DNA of 64,000 bases from Gallionella sp. (GTDB lineage: Bacteria; Pseudomonadota; Gammaproteobacteria; Burkholderiales; Gallionellaceae): contig JAQTTV010000006.1 of the NCBI GenBank assembly GCA_028710565.1, positions 62,001 to 126,000 on the forward strand, in the 5' to 3' direction. The position numbers were made by a program, and so were the translations under genes. Positions 1 to 9,121 of this stretch are shown piece by piece. The first letter of the stretch is position 1. The number at the start of each line of letters is the position of its first letter. The notes beneath the pieces were generated by a model that made no database searches, was not told the origin of the DNA, and was given only the letters and a program-made list of their open reading frames with translations.

Positions 1-20
1 GTCTGTGTAAAACCGATTCC

Positions 21-1109
21 TTATGAGGGCATCACGGCAATGCGCCGTCGCCCAAACGCACTGGTATAACGTTCAAAATGACCTGCGATTTTCGCATGGC
101 AATCGGGACAATGCCCGTCTGGTGTGACTCGGTTTTGTTCAATCTCGTACCAGTCGCGCACAATGAGCGACTGTTTGCAGGCGGGACAATACGTGGAATC
201 CCCCGCCTTATCGTGCATATTGCCGATGTAAACATAGTTCAATCCCGCCGCGAGGGCAATTTCCCTTGCGCGCAAGAGTGTTGCAGGTGGGGTGGCAGCA
301 ATGTTGCTCATCTTGTAGTCGGGATGAAAAGCCGTGAAATGCAGCGGCACATCCCGCCCCAGCTCTTGACCTATCCATGCACTCATCGCGGCAATTTCAG
401 CCTCACTGTCGTTTTCCCCTGGAATCAGCAAAGTGGTTAACTCAACCCAAACTTGGGTTTCTTGGCACAGATATGTGAGCGTATCCAGCACGGGTTGTAA
501 ATGTCCGCCGCACAATTTGACATAGAACTCGTCCGTAAAGCCTTTCAAATCCACATTCGCCGCATCCATTTTGGCAAAGAAATCGCGACGCGGCGCATCA
601 TGAATATACCCCGCCGTCACCGCCACCGTTTTGATTCCCCGCGCATGACAGGCATCCGCCACATCCATCGCATATTCGGCAAAGATCACAGGATCGTTAT
701 AGGTAAACGCCACGCTTTTGCACCCCATATTTTCGGCGGTACGCGCAATCGCCTCTGGACTGGCTTGATCGGCCAGCTTATCAAAGTGCCGCGACTTGGA
801 AATATCCCAGTTCTGACAAAATTTACAGGCTAGATTACAGCCCGCCGTACCGAATGAAAGGATGCGACTGCCAGGGTAAAAGTTGTAAAGCGGCTTTTTT
901 TCCACAGGATCAACACAAAAGCCCGAAGAGCGACCATAGGTGGTCAACACCATCGCATCGCCTATCCTGCCTCGCACAAAACACGCGCCGCGCTGCCCTT
1001 CGCGCAATTTGCAGTCTCGCGGACACAGGTCGCATTGAATGCGTCCATCTGCCAGTACATGCCAGTATTGAGCGGGATAACGTTCTTCTAAACTGATGGC
1101 TTCATCCAT
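21..1109 (-). CDS. amrS: AmmeMemoRadiSam system radical SAM enzyme
   Basis: CxxxCxxC-type motif (AGCNLACKFCQNWDISK), CDLCPRDCKLREGQRG N-terminus, neighbours are amrA and amrB. Confidence 0.93.
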   Translation of the reverse strand: MDEAISLEERYPAQYWHVLADGRIQCDLCPRDCKLREGQRGACFVRGRIGDAMVLTTYGRSSGFCVDPVEKKPLYNFYPGSRILSFGTAGCNLACKFCQNWDISKSRHFDKLADQASPEAIARTAENMGCKSVAFTYNDPVIFAEYAMDVADACHARGIKTVAVTAGYIHDAPRRDFFAKMDAANVDLKGFTDEFYVKLCGGHLQPVLDTLTYLCQETQVWVELTTLLIPGENDSEAEIAAMSAWIGQELGRDVPLHFTAFHPDYKMSNIAATPPATLLRAREIALAAGLNYVYIGNMHDKAGDSTYCPACKQSLIVRDWYEIEQNRVTPDGHCPDCHAKIAGHFERYTSAFGRRRIAVMPS

Positions 1110-1671
1110 TTGAAAGCTCCCTTTCCTGCCAATTCATCACGGCATAGCGAGACAACTTGATACCATCTGCCCAGAAATCAGGGTTCAACCCCGCTTTATG
1201 CTTGAGGTGCGCCATAAATTGTTTTGGATCAGGCAATTGTTCCCAGACCTGCGGCAAAAAGGTGCTGCGATACCCGTCAAATTCAAAAATCACGCCATCC
1301 ACCAAGGGACGCAATTGCACTAAGGCATCCTTTTCTGAGCTAAATACCATAGGTTGCGCGGCGGTTAGCAATGAAATTTCGATACGCGTGATTTCCAACT
1401 CAGCGGCAGTCAGCGGCATAAAGCGCGGATCACGCAGGGCGGCGGACACCGCATTGCTTTTCACATCGTCGAGCAAGGCGCGATGAGCAACCAGCGAGCC
1501 AATGCAACCGCGCAATTTTTCGTGCTGGGTCAGGGTGACAAAACACGCCCCGTTTTCTGCTAACCAAGGCGCGCTTTCATCAGTGGTGCGGGGAAGATGC
1601 AGCGCACGCGAAATTGCCGCACGGGCAATGGGCAACAAGATGTCGCCACGATGATCCGCAACTAGCGTCAT
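1102..1671 (-). CDS. amrA: AmmeMemoRadiSam system protein A (AMMECR1 domain)
   Basis: ENGACFVTLTQHEKLRGCIGSL motif; start placed at MTLVADH with ATGA overlap to the upstream gene. Confidence 0.9.
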   Translation of the reverse strand: MTLVADHRGDILLPIARAAISRALHLPRTTDESAPWLAENGACFVTLTQHEKLRGCIGSLVAHRALLDDVKSNAVSAALRDPRFMPLTAAELEITRIEISLLTAAQPMVFSSEKDALVQLRPLVDGVIFEFDGYRSTFLPQVWEQLPDPKQFMAHLKHKAGLNPDFWADGIKLSRYAVMNWQERELSNG

Positions 1672-2501
1672 GATATTTCTCCTGAAGAGGGCTGGGTAAA
1701 TGCCAGCGCAGCATAGCCCACCACGCGATCCGCTGAACCTGCTGTATCGCCCGAATTGCGCAGATCCAGCAAATGAGACGTGAGCTGGTGATGTTTTGCC
1801 GCGAGCAACAATCCGCTGATGGGTGTGCCGCCGCAAGCGCGATCATGGTCGATGGGCTGATGTAATTTTAGAATGGCTTGCACGGTCTCGGCATCCACGC
1901 GTTGCGCGGTCTGATAAGGCAAAAAATGGGATAAATCTGAGCTGATGACAATCAAAGTTTCATCACCACCCCAGAGCTTTTCCAGCACTTCCGCGACTTC
2001 TGCCGCACTCGCCATCCCCACCGCCAACGGTAGCAACGTAAAGTCAGACAACACAGATTGTAGAAAAGGCAGTTGCACCTCCAGTGCATGCTCTTGTGCG
2101 TGTACCTCTGCGCTGACACAAACTTGCGGTAAATCGACGAGGGCATTGACTGCCGATGGATCAATGTTGACTCGCCCCAATGGCGTATCAAAAGCGTCTG
2201 CATCGGGCAAAGCCAGTCCACGAACTGCCACACGATGCGTTGGTCCTAGCAAAATCACGCGGCGGATGCGATGGGCGATGGGTTTGAGCGTGGCATAGCC
2301 TGTCGCCGCAATCGCACCCGAATAGCAGTAGCCCGCGTGCGGAACGATCAATGCTTTGGGAATTAGGGAAGAGGGAAGGGCTTGAGCCAAGAAGTCTTGC
2401 ACTTCCTGCGCGAGCGCGATGGGATTCGCAGGGTAAAATGCCCCTGCTACGGCGGGTGGCCGAATGACAGGCATAACAAGCTCCTTTTGTCGGAACAACA
2501 C
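1668..2501 (-). CDS. amrB: AmmeMemoRadiSam system protein B (Memo-like)
   Basis: RPPAVAGAFYPANP, PHAGYCYSGAIAATGY and SSDLSHFLPY motifs. Confidence 0.92.
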   Translation of the reverse strand: MLFRQKELVMPVIRPPAVAGAFYPANPIALAQEVQDFLAQALPSSLIPKALIVPHAGYCYSGAIAATGYATLKPIAHRIRRVILLGPTHRVAVRGLALPDADAFDTPLGRVNIDPSAVNALVDLPQVCVSAEVHAQEHALEVQLPFLQSVLSDFTLLPLAVGMASAAEVAEVLEKLWGGDETLIVISSDLSHFLPYQTAQRVDAETVQAILKLHQPIDHDRACGGTPISGLLLAAKHHQLTSHLLDLRNSGDTAGSADRVVGYAALAFTQPSSGEIS

Positions 2502-2556
2502 GACTTCAACAGTCTGGACGGGCTATGCTAGCGGCGCACTCCCCGTGCCGAGGATG

Positions 2557-3129
2557 TTACACCAAATTCGTCCGTGTCAGATTATCAAGCAAATGTTCCA
2601 CCTTCTTCACTTCTTCGACCGCGAAAAAGCCTTGCTTGTTGGTGCCTCTATGCCCCTCGTTGTCTTGATAAGACTCCGTTCTCAGCACCAAATCACCCGT
2701 GCCATCGGCATGTTCGGTTCGTTCGATATTGCTAATATCCGCTGCTAAATAGGTTTTGACCGTGATGGACTTGATGCCCTCAATGGAAAAAGCACGTTGA
2801 GTGGTGATGGCGTAAATCATCGAACGCGCTTTGTGGCGTAGCCAAAAGGGAGAAGCCAGCCCGCCCAAGCCGATCAACAAAAAAGGCAGTCCAAATAACG
2901 GGAAAAAACTGAATGGGCTGTCGAAAGTCGGCAAATGAAACCCCGACGCGCCCGCCATCCAAAACAAACTAAACGCCGTCCATGGGATAAAAAACAACCA
3001 CAACGCAAACCCCGTTTTCATAAAACGATTAGGATTCGGCTGCCCGACCCAAACCAGCGATTCTCCAAACTTCAATTCCGCTTGCACGCGTTGTTGCAAA
3101 TGGGGCGGTAAGTTATAAATGCTCGACAT
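2557..3129 (-). CDS. PH-domain-like membrane protein
   Basis: ORF with two hydrophobic segments followed by a YAITTQRAF-type PH-like region. Confidence 0.55.
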   Translation of the reverse strand: MSSIYNLPPHLQQRVQAELKFGESLVWVGQPNPNRFMKTGFALWLFFIPWTAFSLFWMAGASGFHLPTFDSPFSFFPLFGLPFLLIGLGGLASPFWLRHKARSMIYAITTQRAFSIEGIKSITVKTYLAADISNIERTEHADGTGDLVLRTESYQDNEGHRGTNKQGFFAVEEVKKVEHLLDNLTRTNLV

Positions 3130-3237
3130 GAAAAACTCCTTGGTGCTTGGTTAACGTGTTTGCAATGTTAGGGAAAACTGAACTCTCAAAAGTGCTGCAA
3201 GCGTAGCACAACATGGTATGTAGACCTGACACAACAA

Positions 3238-3270
3238 ATGAAAAAACCCGCTTTCGCGGGCTTTTTTCAT
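3238..3270. terminator. Rho-independent terminator (bidirectional)
   Basis: ATGAAAAAACCCGC-tttc-GCGGGCTTTTTTCAT hairpin with A and T tracts. Confidence 0.85.
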
Positions 3271-3288
3271 CTGGCATCTACATATCGA

Positions 3289-3924
3289 TTAGAACGTGTA
3301 GCCAAGGCCAACAGAAAGCACAGGATAGAAACGGAAGTTTTTCAATGCCGCATTCATATCCGCATTGGCTTTAGCGATGTCGGCAGCGGCCACTGCAGCA
3401 CCCGTTGTCGTAATATTGGCGCGAGGCGTACCTTGGAACATGATGCCAATATCGCTAGAAAAGGAAAAACCTTGGTCTTTAGCCGCACTACCCCAACCAA
3501 TACCCAAGTAAGGCACAACCTTAGAGAAATCAACGGTAGAATTTGCTGACACACCCGCATAAGCAGTATTACCCAATGTGATCGTGCCGCCCGCTGGAAC
3601 TGCATTCATGTTGAATTTATTGTTGTTGTACATCAAACCGCCACTCACGCGAAAGCTTCCATCCATAGGATGCCAATCGGCTAATGCAGCCAAACTACCC
3701 AAATTCAACTTACCCGTGAAATTAGTGCCGTTAGAGTTTTGATTAATATTGTAGCTAAAGGTATTAAACCCTATGCGCGCATCAACGGCAGCAGTCACAG
3801 GAAAAGCGACATCAATACCGAAGCCCAACGTCGATAATTTAGCCGACACGGTGGTGTCTTCAGCAAAAGCGGTTGCAGGTAACAAGACGATAGCAGCCGC
3901 CAACATGAGTGTGATTTTTTTCAT
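3289..3924 (-). CDS. outer-membrane beta-barrel (OmpW-like) protein
   Basis: signal peptide MKKITLMLAAAIVLLPATAFA, alternating beta strands, C-terminal LGYTF. Confidence 0.75.
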   Translation of the reverse strand: MKKITLMLAAAIVLLPATAFAEDTTVSAKLSTLGFGIDVAFPVTAAVDARIGFNTFSYNINQNSNGTNFTGKLNLGSLAALADWHPMDGSFRVSGGLMYNNNKFNMNAVPAGGTITLGNTAYAGVSANSTVDFSKVVPYLGIGWGSAAKDQGFSFSSDIGIMFQGTPRANITTTGAAVAAADIAKANADMNAALKNFRFYPVLSVGLGYTF

Positions 3925-4080
3925 TTTATGATCCTCCGAATGATTAAGAACTGCCTAAATTTAGATGATTTCGTCACTCGTCAAAAACATGCCCCCTATC
4001 GAGGTGAATTCCATGCACCTCGCTAAATGTTACCAGATTCTCAAAATCATATTCTGGGTATTGGGCGAAACAGCCTACTC

Positions 4081-4132
4081 CCCCGTCCTATTCAACCTCG
4101 GATCAAACGCATCCCTGACCGCATCGCCAAAG
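4081..4132 (-). pseudogene. duplicated 3'-end fragment of the adjacent ABC permease gene
   Basis: near-identical ~50 bp copy of 5296-5347 (CCTATTCAACCTCGGATCAAACGCAT..CTGACCGCATCG). Confidence 0.75.
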
Positions 4133-4475
4133 GAATTTCAGCTACCAATCGCAAGGCTAAAGGTGCAATCAAAATCCAGAATCTCACACCATACCAATAA
4201 AAAATACGCACTCGACGGAATTAAAACCTGTCACAAAGAAAAACCCAACATGGTTCGACTTGAATTTGTTTTCCTGAAACAAACTGCTGATCGAAGATTA
4301 CTGGTTGTTTTACAAGTACATTCTAAGTATTCCAATCACACAATTCGTGAATTCTTGCAGATGTGTCGAAGAAATTATTGGCTTTGAGTTTGACTATATT
4401 TATACCTGTAAAATAAGCTCGATTGGGCACTGAATTAAGCCTAGAATCGAAACGGTTTTAACTGTGTCGTCATTC

Positions 4476-4592
4476 TAGGGATGTGCTGATTTATTCGGTT
4501 TTGTGGTTTTTGCTGAAGCAAAAACACTTTTGTATCAATGGACTGGATTCCGACCTTCGTCGGAATGACGAATAAATCAGTGTCTCCCTAGT
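4476..4592 (+). repeat. MITE-like element, family A copy 1 (117 bp)
   Basis: 23-bp imperfect terminal inverted repeats CTAGGGATGTGCTGATTTATTCG / CGAATAAATCAGTGTCTCCCTAG; second copy at 16794-16910. Confidence 0.8.
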
Positions 4593-4645
4593 AATTTTCC
4601 AATTTTAACGTGACGATTTGAGTGCTGTCTTTAGGAGGGTAAATT

Positions 4646-5290
4646 ATGTTTCGTCGATTATCGCTGTTTCTGATTGTGTTATTACTTGTTGGATGTGCCG
4701 TCATCAATCCTGTTAGTTTGCCGTCTGATTTGGAGGGAAAGCCACTAGATAAGCACGGGGTAGTTTTTGGTTCCATTGGTGCTGACAGCGAAAATGGTTT
4801 TTTTCAAGATCAGGCGATTTACTATCGAAAGGTGGGTAGTGAGCAGCGTGGGGCGTTTCGATACCTACGCACCGAGTTCAGCAAAATGCCAGAAGACTTC
4901 TCAAGTACCAATGTCTCTGGTAGTGCTTTTTCGTTTAACCTCCCACCTGGAGAATATGAAGTCTTTAATTTGAGGTTGTGGAAGAACTTCGGCTATTTTG
5001 ACAAGACAACTACATCCAAAGAAGATTTCTCAGTAAAATTCACCGTAGAAGAAGGGAAGGCAATTTATCTTGGTGAGTTTATTAGCCGCCACTTTAGTGC
5101 TCAATTTAGTGGGAGTGGGTATTTTATTGTTTCAACAAACAAAATGGAACGGGATAAATCTCTTCTTAGCGGTAAAGGTGTTACATTTCCAGAAAACATC
5201 GAAAATATTTCCCCTTTATTTATCGACTTAAAACATCCAATGTTGAGAGACAAAATGATCCCATACAGTTCGCGCCCTGGAGCCCTGTGA
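4646..5290 (+). CDS. putative lipoprotein
   Basis: lipobox LLLVGC after a hydrophobic N-terminus; RBS AGGAGG upstream. Confidence 0.75.
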   Translation: MFRRLSLFLIVLLLVGCAVINPVSLPSDLEGKPLDKHGVVFGSIGADSENGFFQDQAIYYRKVGSEQRGAFRYLRTEFSKMPEDFSSTNVSGSAFSFNLPPGEYEVFNLRLWKNFGYFDKTTTSKEDFSVKFTVEEGKAIYLGEFISRHFSAQFSGSGYFIVSTNKMERDKSLLSGKGVTFPENIENISPLFIDLKHPMLRDKMIPYSSRPGAL

Positions 5291-5292
5291 TT

Positions 5293-6711
5293 TTACCCCG
5301 ACCTATTCAACCTCGGATCAAACGCATCTCTGACCGCATCGGCGAATAAATTGGCGGCTAACACCAGTACCAGCATAAAGCTAAAGGCGGCGGCGAGTGT
5401 CCACCAGACCATGGGTTCGCGTCCCATTTCGAGGCGGGCGGCGTTAATCATGGTGCCGAAGCTCATCATGGACGGATCCACGCCTACGCCGACGTAGGAC
5501 AGCACGGCTTCAGCGAGTACCAGTCCGCTAAAATCCATGACCAGCGAAATCAAGATGATGTGCATGACGTTCGGCACGATGTGGCGGGTGAGGATGCGTA
5601 AGTGGGGCACGCCGAAGGATTGCGCGGCTTGGATGTATTCCATTTCGCGCAGTTTGAGCGTTTCGCCGCGCAGCAAGCGGCATAAGCCTGTCCAACTGGT
5701 CATGCCCAAAATCAGGCATAAAAACACCAGCCGCAAGTCGGCGCGGGAGGCGGCGGTGTCGAACCATTGCGGGTGGGTGTCGATGGTGATTTGCATCATC
5801 AACACAGCGGCGGCGATCAGCAACACGCTGGGGATGGAACTCAATACGGTGTAAATGTATTGAATCACGTCATCCACCCAACCGCGAAAATACCCAGCGG
5901 CGATGCCCAAAAACAACGCCAGCGGCAGCGTGACTAAGGTCGTCACCGTGCCGATAATCAAGCCCGTGCGGATGCTTTTCAGCGACAAATACAACACATC
6001 TTGCCCGACTTTATCCGTGCCAAGGACGTGATACACCGTGGCGAGATTGGCGAGGATGCCAAGTAAAATGCACAGTAATAAAAATGCGATGATCGTAGGG
6101 GTGAAATTTGACATGTTTGTAGGAGCGCAATTTATTGCGCGATGGTTTTTTTGCGGGGTAAATCGCGCAATAAATTGCGCTCCTACGTTATTCCCAAAGC
6201 CACGAAAAGCTACAATGAGCAATCCGCCGAGCAACAACCCCGCTGCGCCGCCCTGCATACTGCGCCAAGCCATATCGCTATTTTGTGCTGATAAATCAGT
6301 CAGATGCGCGCCGCCATAGCGCAACTTGGGGTAGTCGCGCCGCACTTGTCCTGCCGCGTCGGTGTAGGTTTCTTTGGCATACAAGGTTGTGGCAAACGGT
6401 GCGGAGTAGGTTTTTTCGGTTTGGGATTTTAATTTGCCCAGCAGTTTGTCCAACACGCTGAGGACTTCGGGCGAATAGCTACCGCTTTGATTCGGCAACG
6501 CTTCCCGAAAATGCAGCGTGTCCAATCCGCCGATCAGCAAAAACACCGACAACAGCAACAAGGACACCATCGCCATGGAACTTTGCGCCACGCGTTGCCA
6601 CGGCAACAACAAATGCGGATGCCGCCGTATATGCCAAACGCCCACACCACCCGCACTCAGCAGCAAAAACACCAGCGCGTCGCTCCACAAAATCACGGGG
6701 ATAAAATTCAT
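5293..6711 (-). CDS. oligopeptide/microcin-C-type ABC transporter permease (DppC/YejE family)
   Basis: multi-TM protein with binding-protein-dependent transport signature (YIQAAQSFGVPHLRILTRHIVPN), C-terminal DAFDPRLN. Confidence 0.85.
   Translation of the reverse strand: MNFIPVILWSDALVFLLLSAGGVGVWHIRRHPHLLLPWQRVAQSSMAMVSLLLLSVFLLIGGLDTLHFREALPNQSGSYSPEVLSVLDKLLGKLKSQTEKTYSAPFATTLYAKETYTDAAGQVRRDYPKLRYGGAHLTDLSAQNSDMAWRSMQGGAAGLLLGGLLIVAFRGFGNNVGAQFIARFTPQKNHRAINCAPTNMSNFTPTIIAFLLLCILLGILANLATVYHVLGTDKVGQDVLYLSLKSIRTGLIIGTVTTLVTLPLALFLGIAAGYFRGWVDDVIQYIYTVLSSIPSVLLIAAAVLMMQITIDTHPQWFDTAASRADLRLVFLCLILGMTSWTGLCRLLRGETLKLREMEYIQAAQSFGVPHLRILTRHIVPNVMHIILISLVMDFSGLVLAEAVLSYVGVGVDPSMMSFGTMINAARLEMGREPMVWWTLAAAFSFMLVLVLAANLFADAVRDAFDPRLNRSG
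6119..6186. repeat. REP-doublet-like palindromic element inside a permease CDS
   Basis: perfect 25-bp inverted arms GTAGGAGCGCAATTTATTGCGCGAT / ATCGCGCAATAAATTGCGCTCCTAC with 18-bp spacer. Confidence 0.9.
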
Positions 6712-7685
6712 TGCAACCTCACGCGTGGGTCAACCAGTGTGTAAGACACGTCGGTCAAAATCAGCCCGATGATGTACAGCACCGAGCCTAAAAACACCAT
6801 GGCGCGCACCACGCCAAAATCTTGCGCTTGGATTGCGTCTATGGTGTAGCTGCCCAGCCCTGGCACGCCGAAAAACGATTCGGTCAATAAACTGCCCATA
6901 AACAGCGAGGGAATCACCACCACCACGCCCGTCAATATGGGAATCATGGCGTTTTTCAGCACATGGCGGAACAGCACCGCCCATTCTGACACGCCTTTTG
7001 CCCGCGCCGTGCGCACATAATCCTTGCCGATTTCTTCTAAAAAAATGGTGCGATACCAGCGCGTGCTCGCGCCTACGCCGCCGAGGATGCCGATCAAAAC
7101 GGGCAAAATCAAAAATTTCACTCCGCTCCAACCGCTGTCATAGCCTGAAATCGGCACCCAATGCCACAGCTTGCTAATCAAAAATTGCCCGCCGATAATG
7201 AAAAATAAACTGGAAACCGACATCAATAACACACATACCGCCACGCCCGCAGTATCCAAAAACGTGCCGCGCAGCAGTGTCATCACCAAGGCGAAGCTGA
7301 CGTATAACAGCAGCCCGACTAAAAAAGTCGGCAAGGCAATCGCCAAACTGGGCAACATCCGCGTTTGAATTTCCCGCGAAATGTTGCGCCCGTCGTCCGA
7401 AAAACCAAAGTCCAACACAAACATCCCCACCGATTTATCCCAAAAAATCGTGTCAGTGATTTGCGCCGTGCCGCTGTCTTTTACATTAAAAAATAAAGGC
7501 TTATCGTAGCCGTGCTGGTGTTTCCATTTGGCAATAGCTTCAGGTGTCACACGCTTCATGCCCAACTGCATCCGCGCCATATCGTCGGGCGTATTGACCA
7601 CAAAAAACAAGGTAAAGGTCAATAGATTCACCCCGATCAAAATCGGCACGGCGTACAAAATGCGGCGCAATAGGTAGGCAAACAT
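6708..7685 (-). CDS. oligopeptide ABC transporter permease (DppB/YejB family)
   Basis: MFAYLLRRILYAVPILIGVNLLTFTLFF N-terminus, DYVRTARAKGVSEWAVLFRHVLKNAMIPI motif; 4-bp overlap with next gene. Confidence 0.88.
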   Translation of the reverse strand: MFAYLLRRILYAVPILIGVNLLTFTLFFVVNTPDDMARMQLGMKRVTPEAIAKWKHQHGYDKPLFFNVKDSGTAQITDTIFWDKSVGMFVLDFGFSDDGRNISREIQTRMLPSLAIALPTFLVGLLLYVSFALVMTLLRGTFLDTAGVAVCVLLMSVSSLFFIIGGQFLISKLWHWVPISGYDSGWSGVKFLILPVLIGILGGVGASTRWYRTIFLEEIGKDYVRTARAKGVSEWAVLFRHVLKNAMIPILTGVVVVIPSLFMGSLLTESFFGVPGLGSYTIDAIQAQDFGVVRAMVFLGSVLYIIGLILTDVSYTLVDPRVRLQ

Positions 7686-7748
7686 GAGGAAATTCAGGGA
7701 ACAATGCGGATGCGCATTGTAGGGGCGACGGGAAGGGCAAGCAATGGA

Positions 7749-7955
7749 TTAACGCGGCAAGTTTTCGTTTTCCTCTGGGATCACAACCCACAGGAAGACC
7801 ACAATCAAGGCGATGGTAGCGTATCCTTCTTGGAACGAGAGCGATGCGGTCAGTTGCCACACGACGTAGGCGGCAAGCAATCCCAATGCCAGCCCGACAA
7901 GGCTTCTTCTGGTCAGCGGAAATAAATCAAACAAGGCAAGGATAAAATCGAACAT
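7749..7955 (-). CDS. small membrane protein
   Basis: short ORF starting MFDFILALFDLFPLTRR with two hydrophobic segments. Confidence 0.5.
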   Translation of the reverse strand: MFDFILALFDLFPLTRRSLVGLALGLLAAYVVWQLTASLSFQEGYATIALIVVFLWVVIPEENENLPR

Positions 7956-8017
7956 AGATCGTATCTTTCCAATCATAAACGGAGGCATCAAGCCCCCGTT
8001 TTGGAAATTCTCCGCGT

Positions 8018-9013
8018 TTATTTGCTAAACGGTTGTGAGCGCGGGGTTTTGTCGTTGGAAGGCGGCAAAATCGGCAGCGCAAAGCTAGGTTGTTTACCTG
8101 TCAATGTTTTCAAGAAAGCCACGATTTGCGCATTTTCGGCATCGGTGAATTTCTTGCCCAATTGCACGCGACCCATGGTTTCCACCGCTTGAGTCAGCGT
8201 TGCCGCTTCGCCGTCGTGGAAGTAGGGGTAGGTTAATTCGATATTGCGCAAAGTTGGGACTTTGAACAACAGACGATCTTCCTCTTTGCCTGTTACACCA
8301 AGACGACCTGTCGCGCCGCTCGCCGTTTGATAAGCGGATACCGCCCCCATTTTTTGGTAAGAATTGCCGCCTACCGCAGGACCGTTATGGCACGCCACGC
8401 AACCACTGTCTTTAAACAATTTGTAACCCGCTGTTTCATCCGCCGTTAAGGCTTTTTTATTGCCTTTCAACCACTTATCAAAACGAGAATCGGGTGTCAC
8501 CAACGTCGTTTCAAAAGCGGCTATCGCAGTGGTCACCTTATCAATATCAACCGTGTTAGAACCAAATACCTGCTTAAATTCCGCCACATAAGCAGGAATA
8601 GATTGCAACACTTCCACTGCAATGACATGAGTCGAAGCCATTTCACCAGGATTGGCGATTGGACCGCCTGCTTGAGCTTTCAAGTCTGCGGCACGACCAT
8701 CCCAGAATTGCGCCAGATTCATGCTGGAATTCAACACGGTCGGCGCGTTAATTGGCCCTTGATTCCAATTGTGACCAATGGAAGTTTTCAGATTATCTGT
8801 ACCGCCCATGGACAAATTGTGGCAAGAATTACAGGAAATAAAGCCCGATTTCGACAAGCGTGGATCGAAAAACAGCTTTTTGCCCAGCTCCACCATGGCT
8901 GGACTTTTGACTTTTGCAGCGACAATCGGTTGTATGGGTTCTTTGCTACCCGCTTGTGCGGCGGAAGCGGCAACCATCAGTGCGCTAAGCAACCAAATAC
9001 GAGAATAAGACAT
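8018..9013 (-). CDS. cytochrome-c peroxidase
   Basis: signal peptide, two CxxCH motifs (CNSCH, CVACH), APTVLNSSMNLAQFWDGRA. Confidence 0.9.
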   Translation of the reverse strand: MSYSRIWLLSALMVAASAAQAGSKEPIQPIVAAKVKSPAMVELGKKLFFDPRLSKSGFISCNSCHNLSMGGTDNLKTSIGHNWNQGPINAPTVLNSSMNLAQFWDGRAADLKAQAGGPIANPGEMASTHVIAVEVLQSIPAYVAEFKQVFGSNTVDIDKVTTAIAAFETTLVTPDSRFDKWLKGNKKALTADETAGYKLFKDSGCVACHNGPAVGGNSYQKMGAVSAYQTASGATGRLGVTGKEEDRLLFKVPTLRNIELTYPYFHDGEAATLTQAVETMGRVQLGKKFTDAENAQIVAFLKTLTGKQPSFALPILPPSNDKTPRSQPFSK

Positions 9014-9121
9014 CTGACTTCTCCTTAAGATAAAAAGATTATGACGAAAAAACGGGTGCGAATTGTAAACCCAACTGATAAGCAACCCCTAATACTCTTC
9101 ACTGCCAAGGCAAACTCAACG

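Noticed and set aside
78-1096. Plus-strand ORFs opposite amrS
   Set aside because: Antisense shadows of a confidently assigned coding gene; same reasoning applied to most other short overlapping ORFs in the track
21-2501. AmmeMemoRadiSam trio as a novel system
   Set aside because: Widespread known gene set, though function is still poorly understood
3965-4387. 140-aa plus-strand ORF
   Set aside because: Covers the reverse of the duplicated permease fragment; no RBS or recognisable domain, so likely spurious
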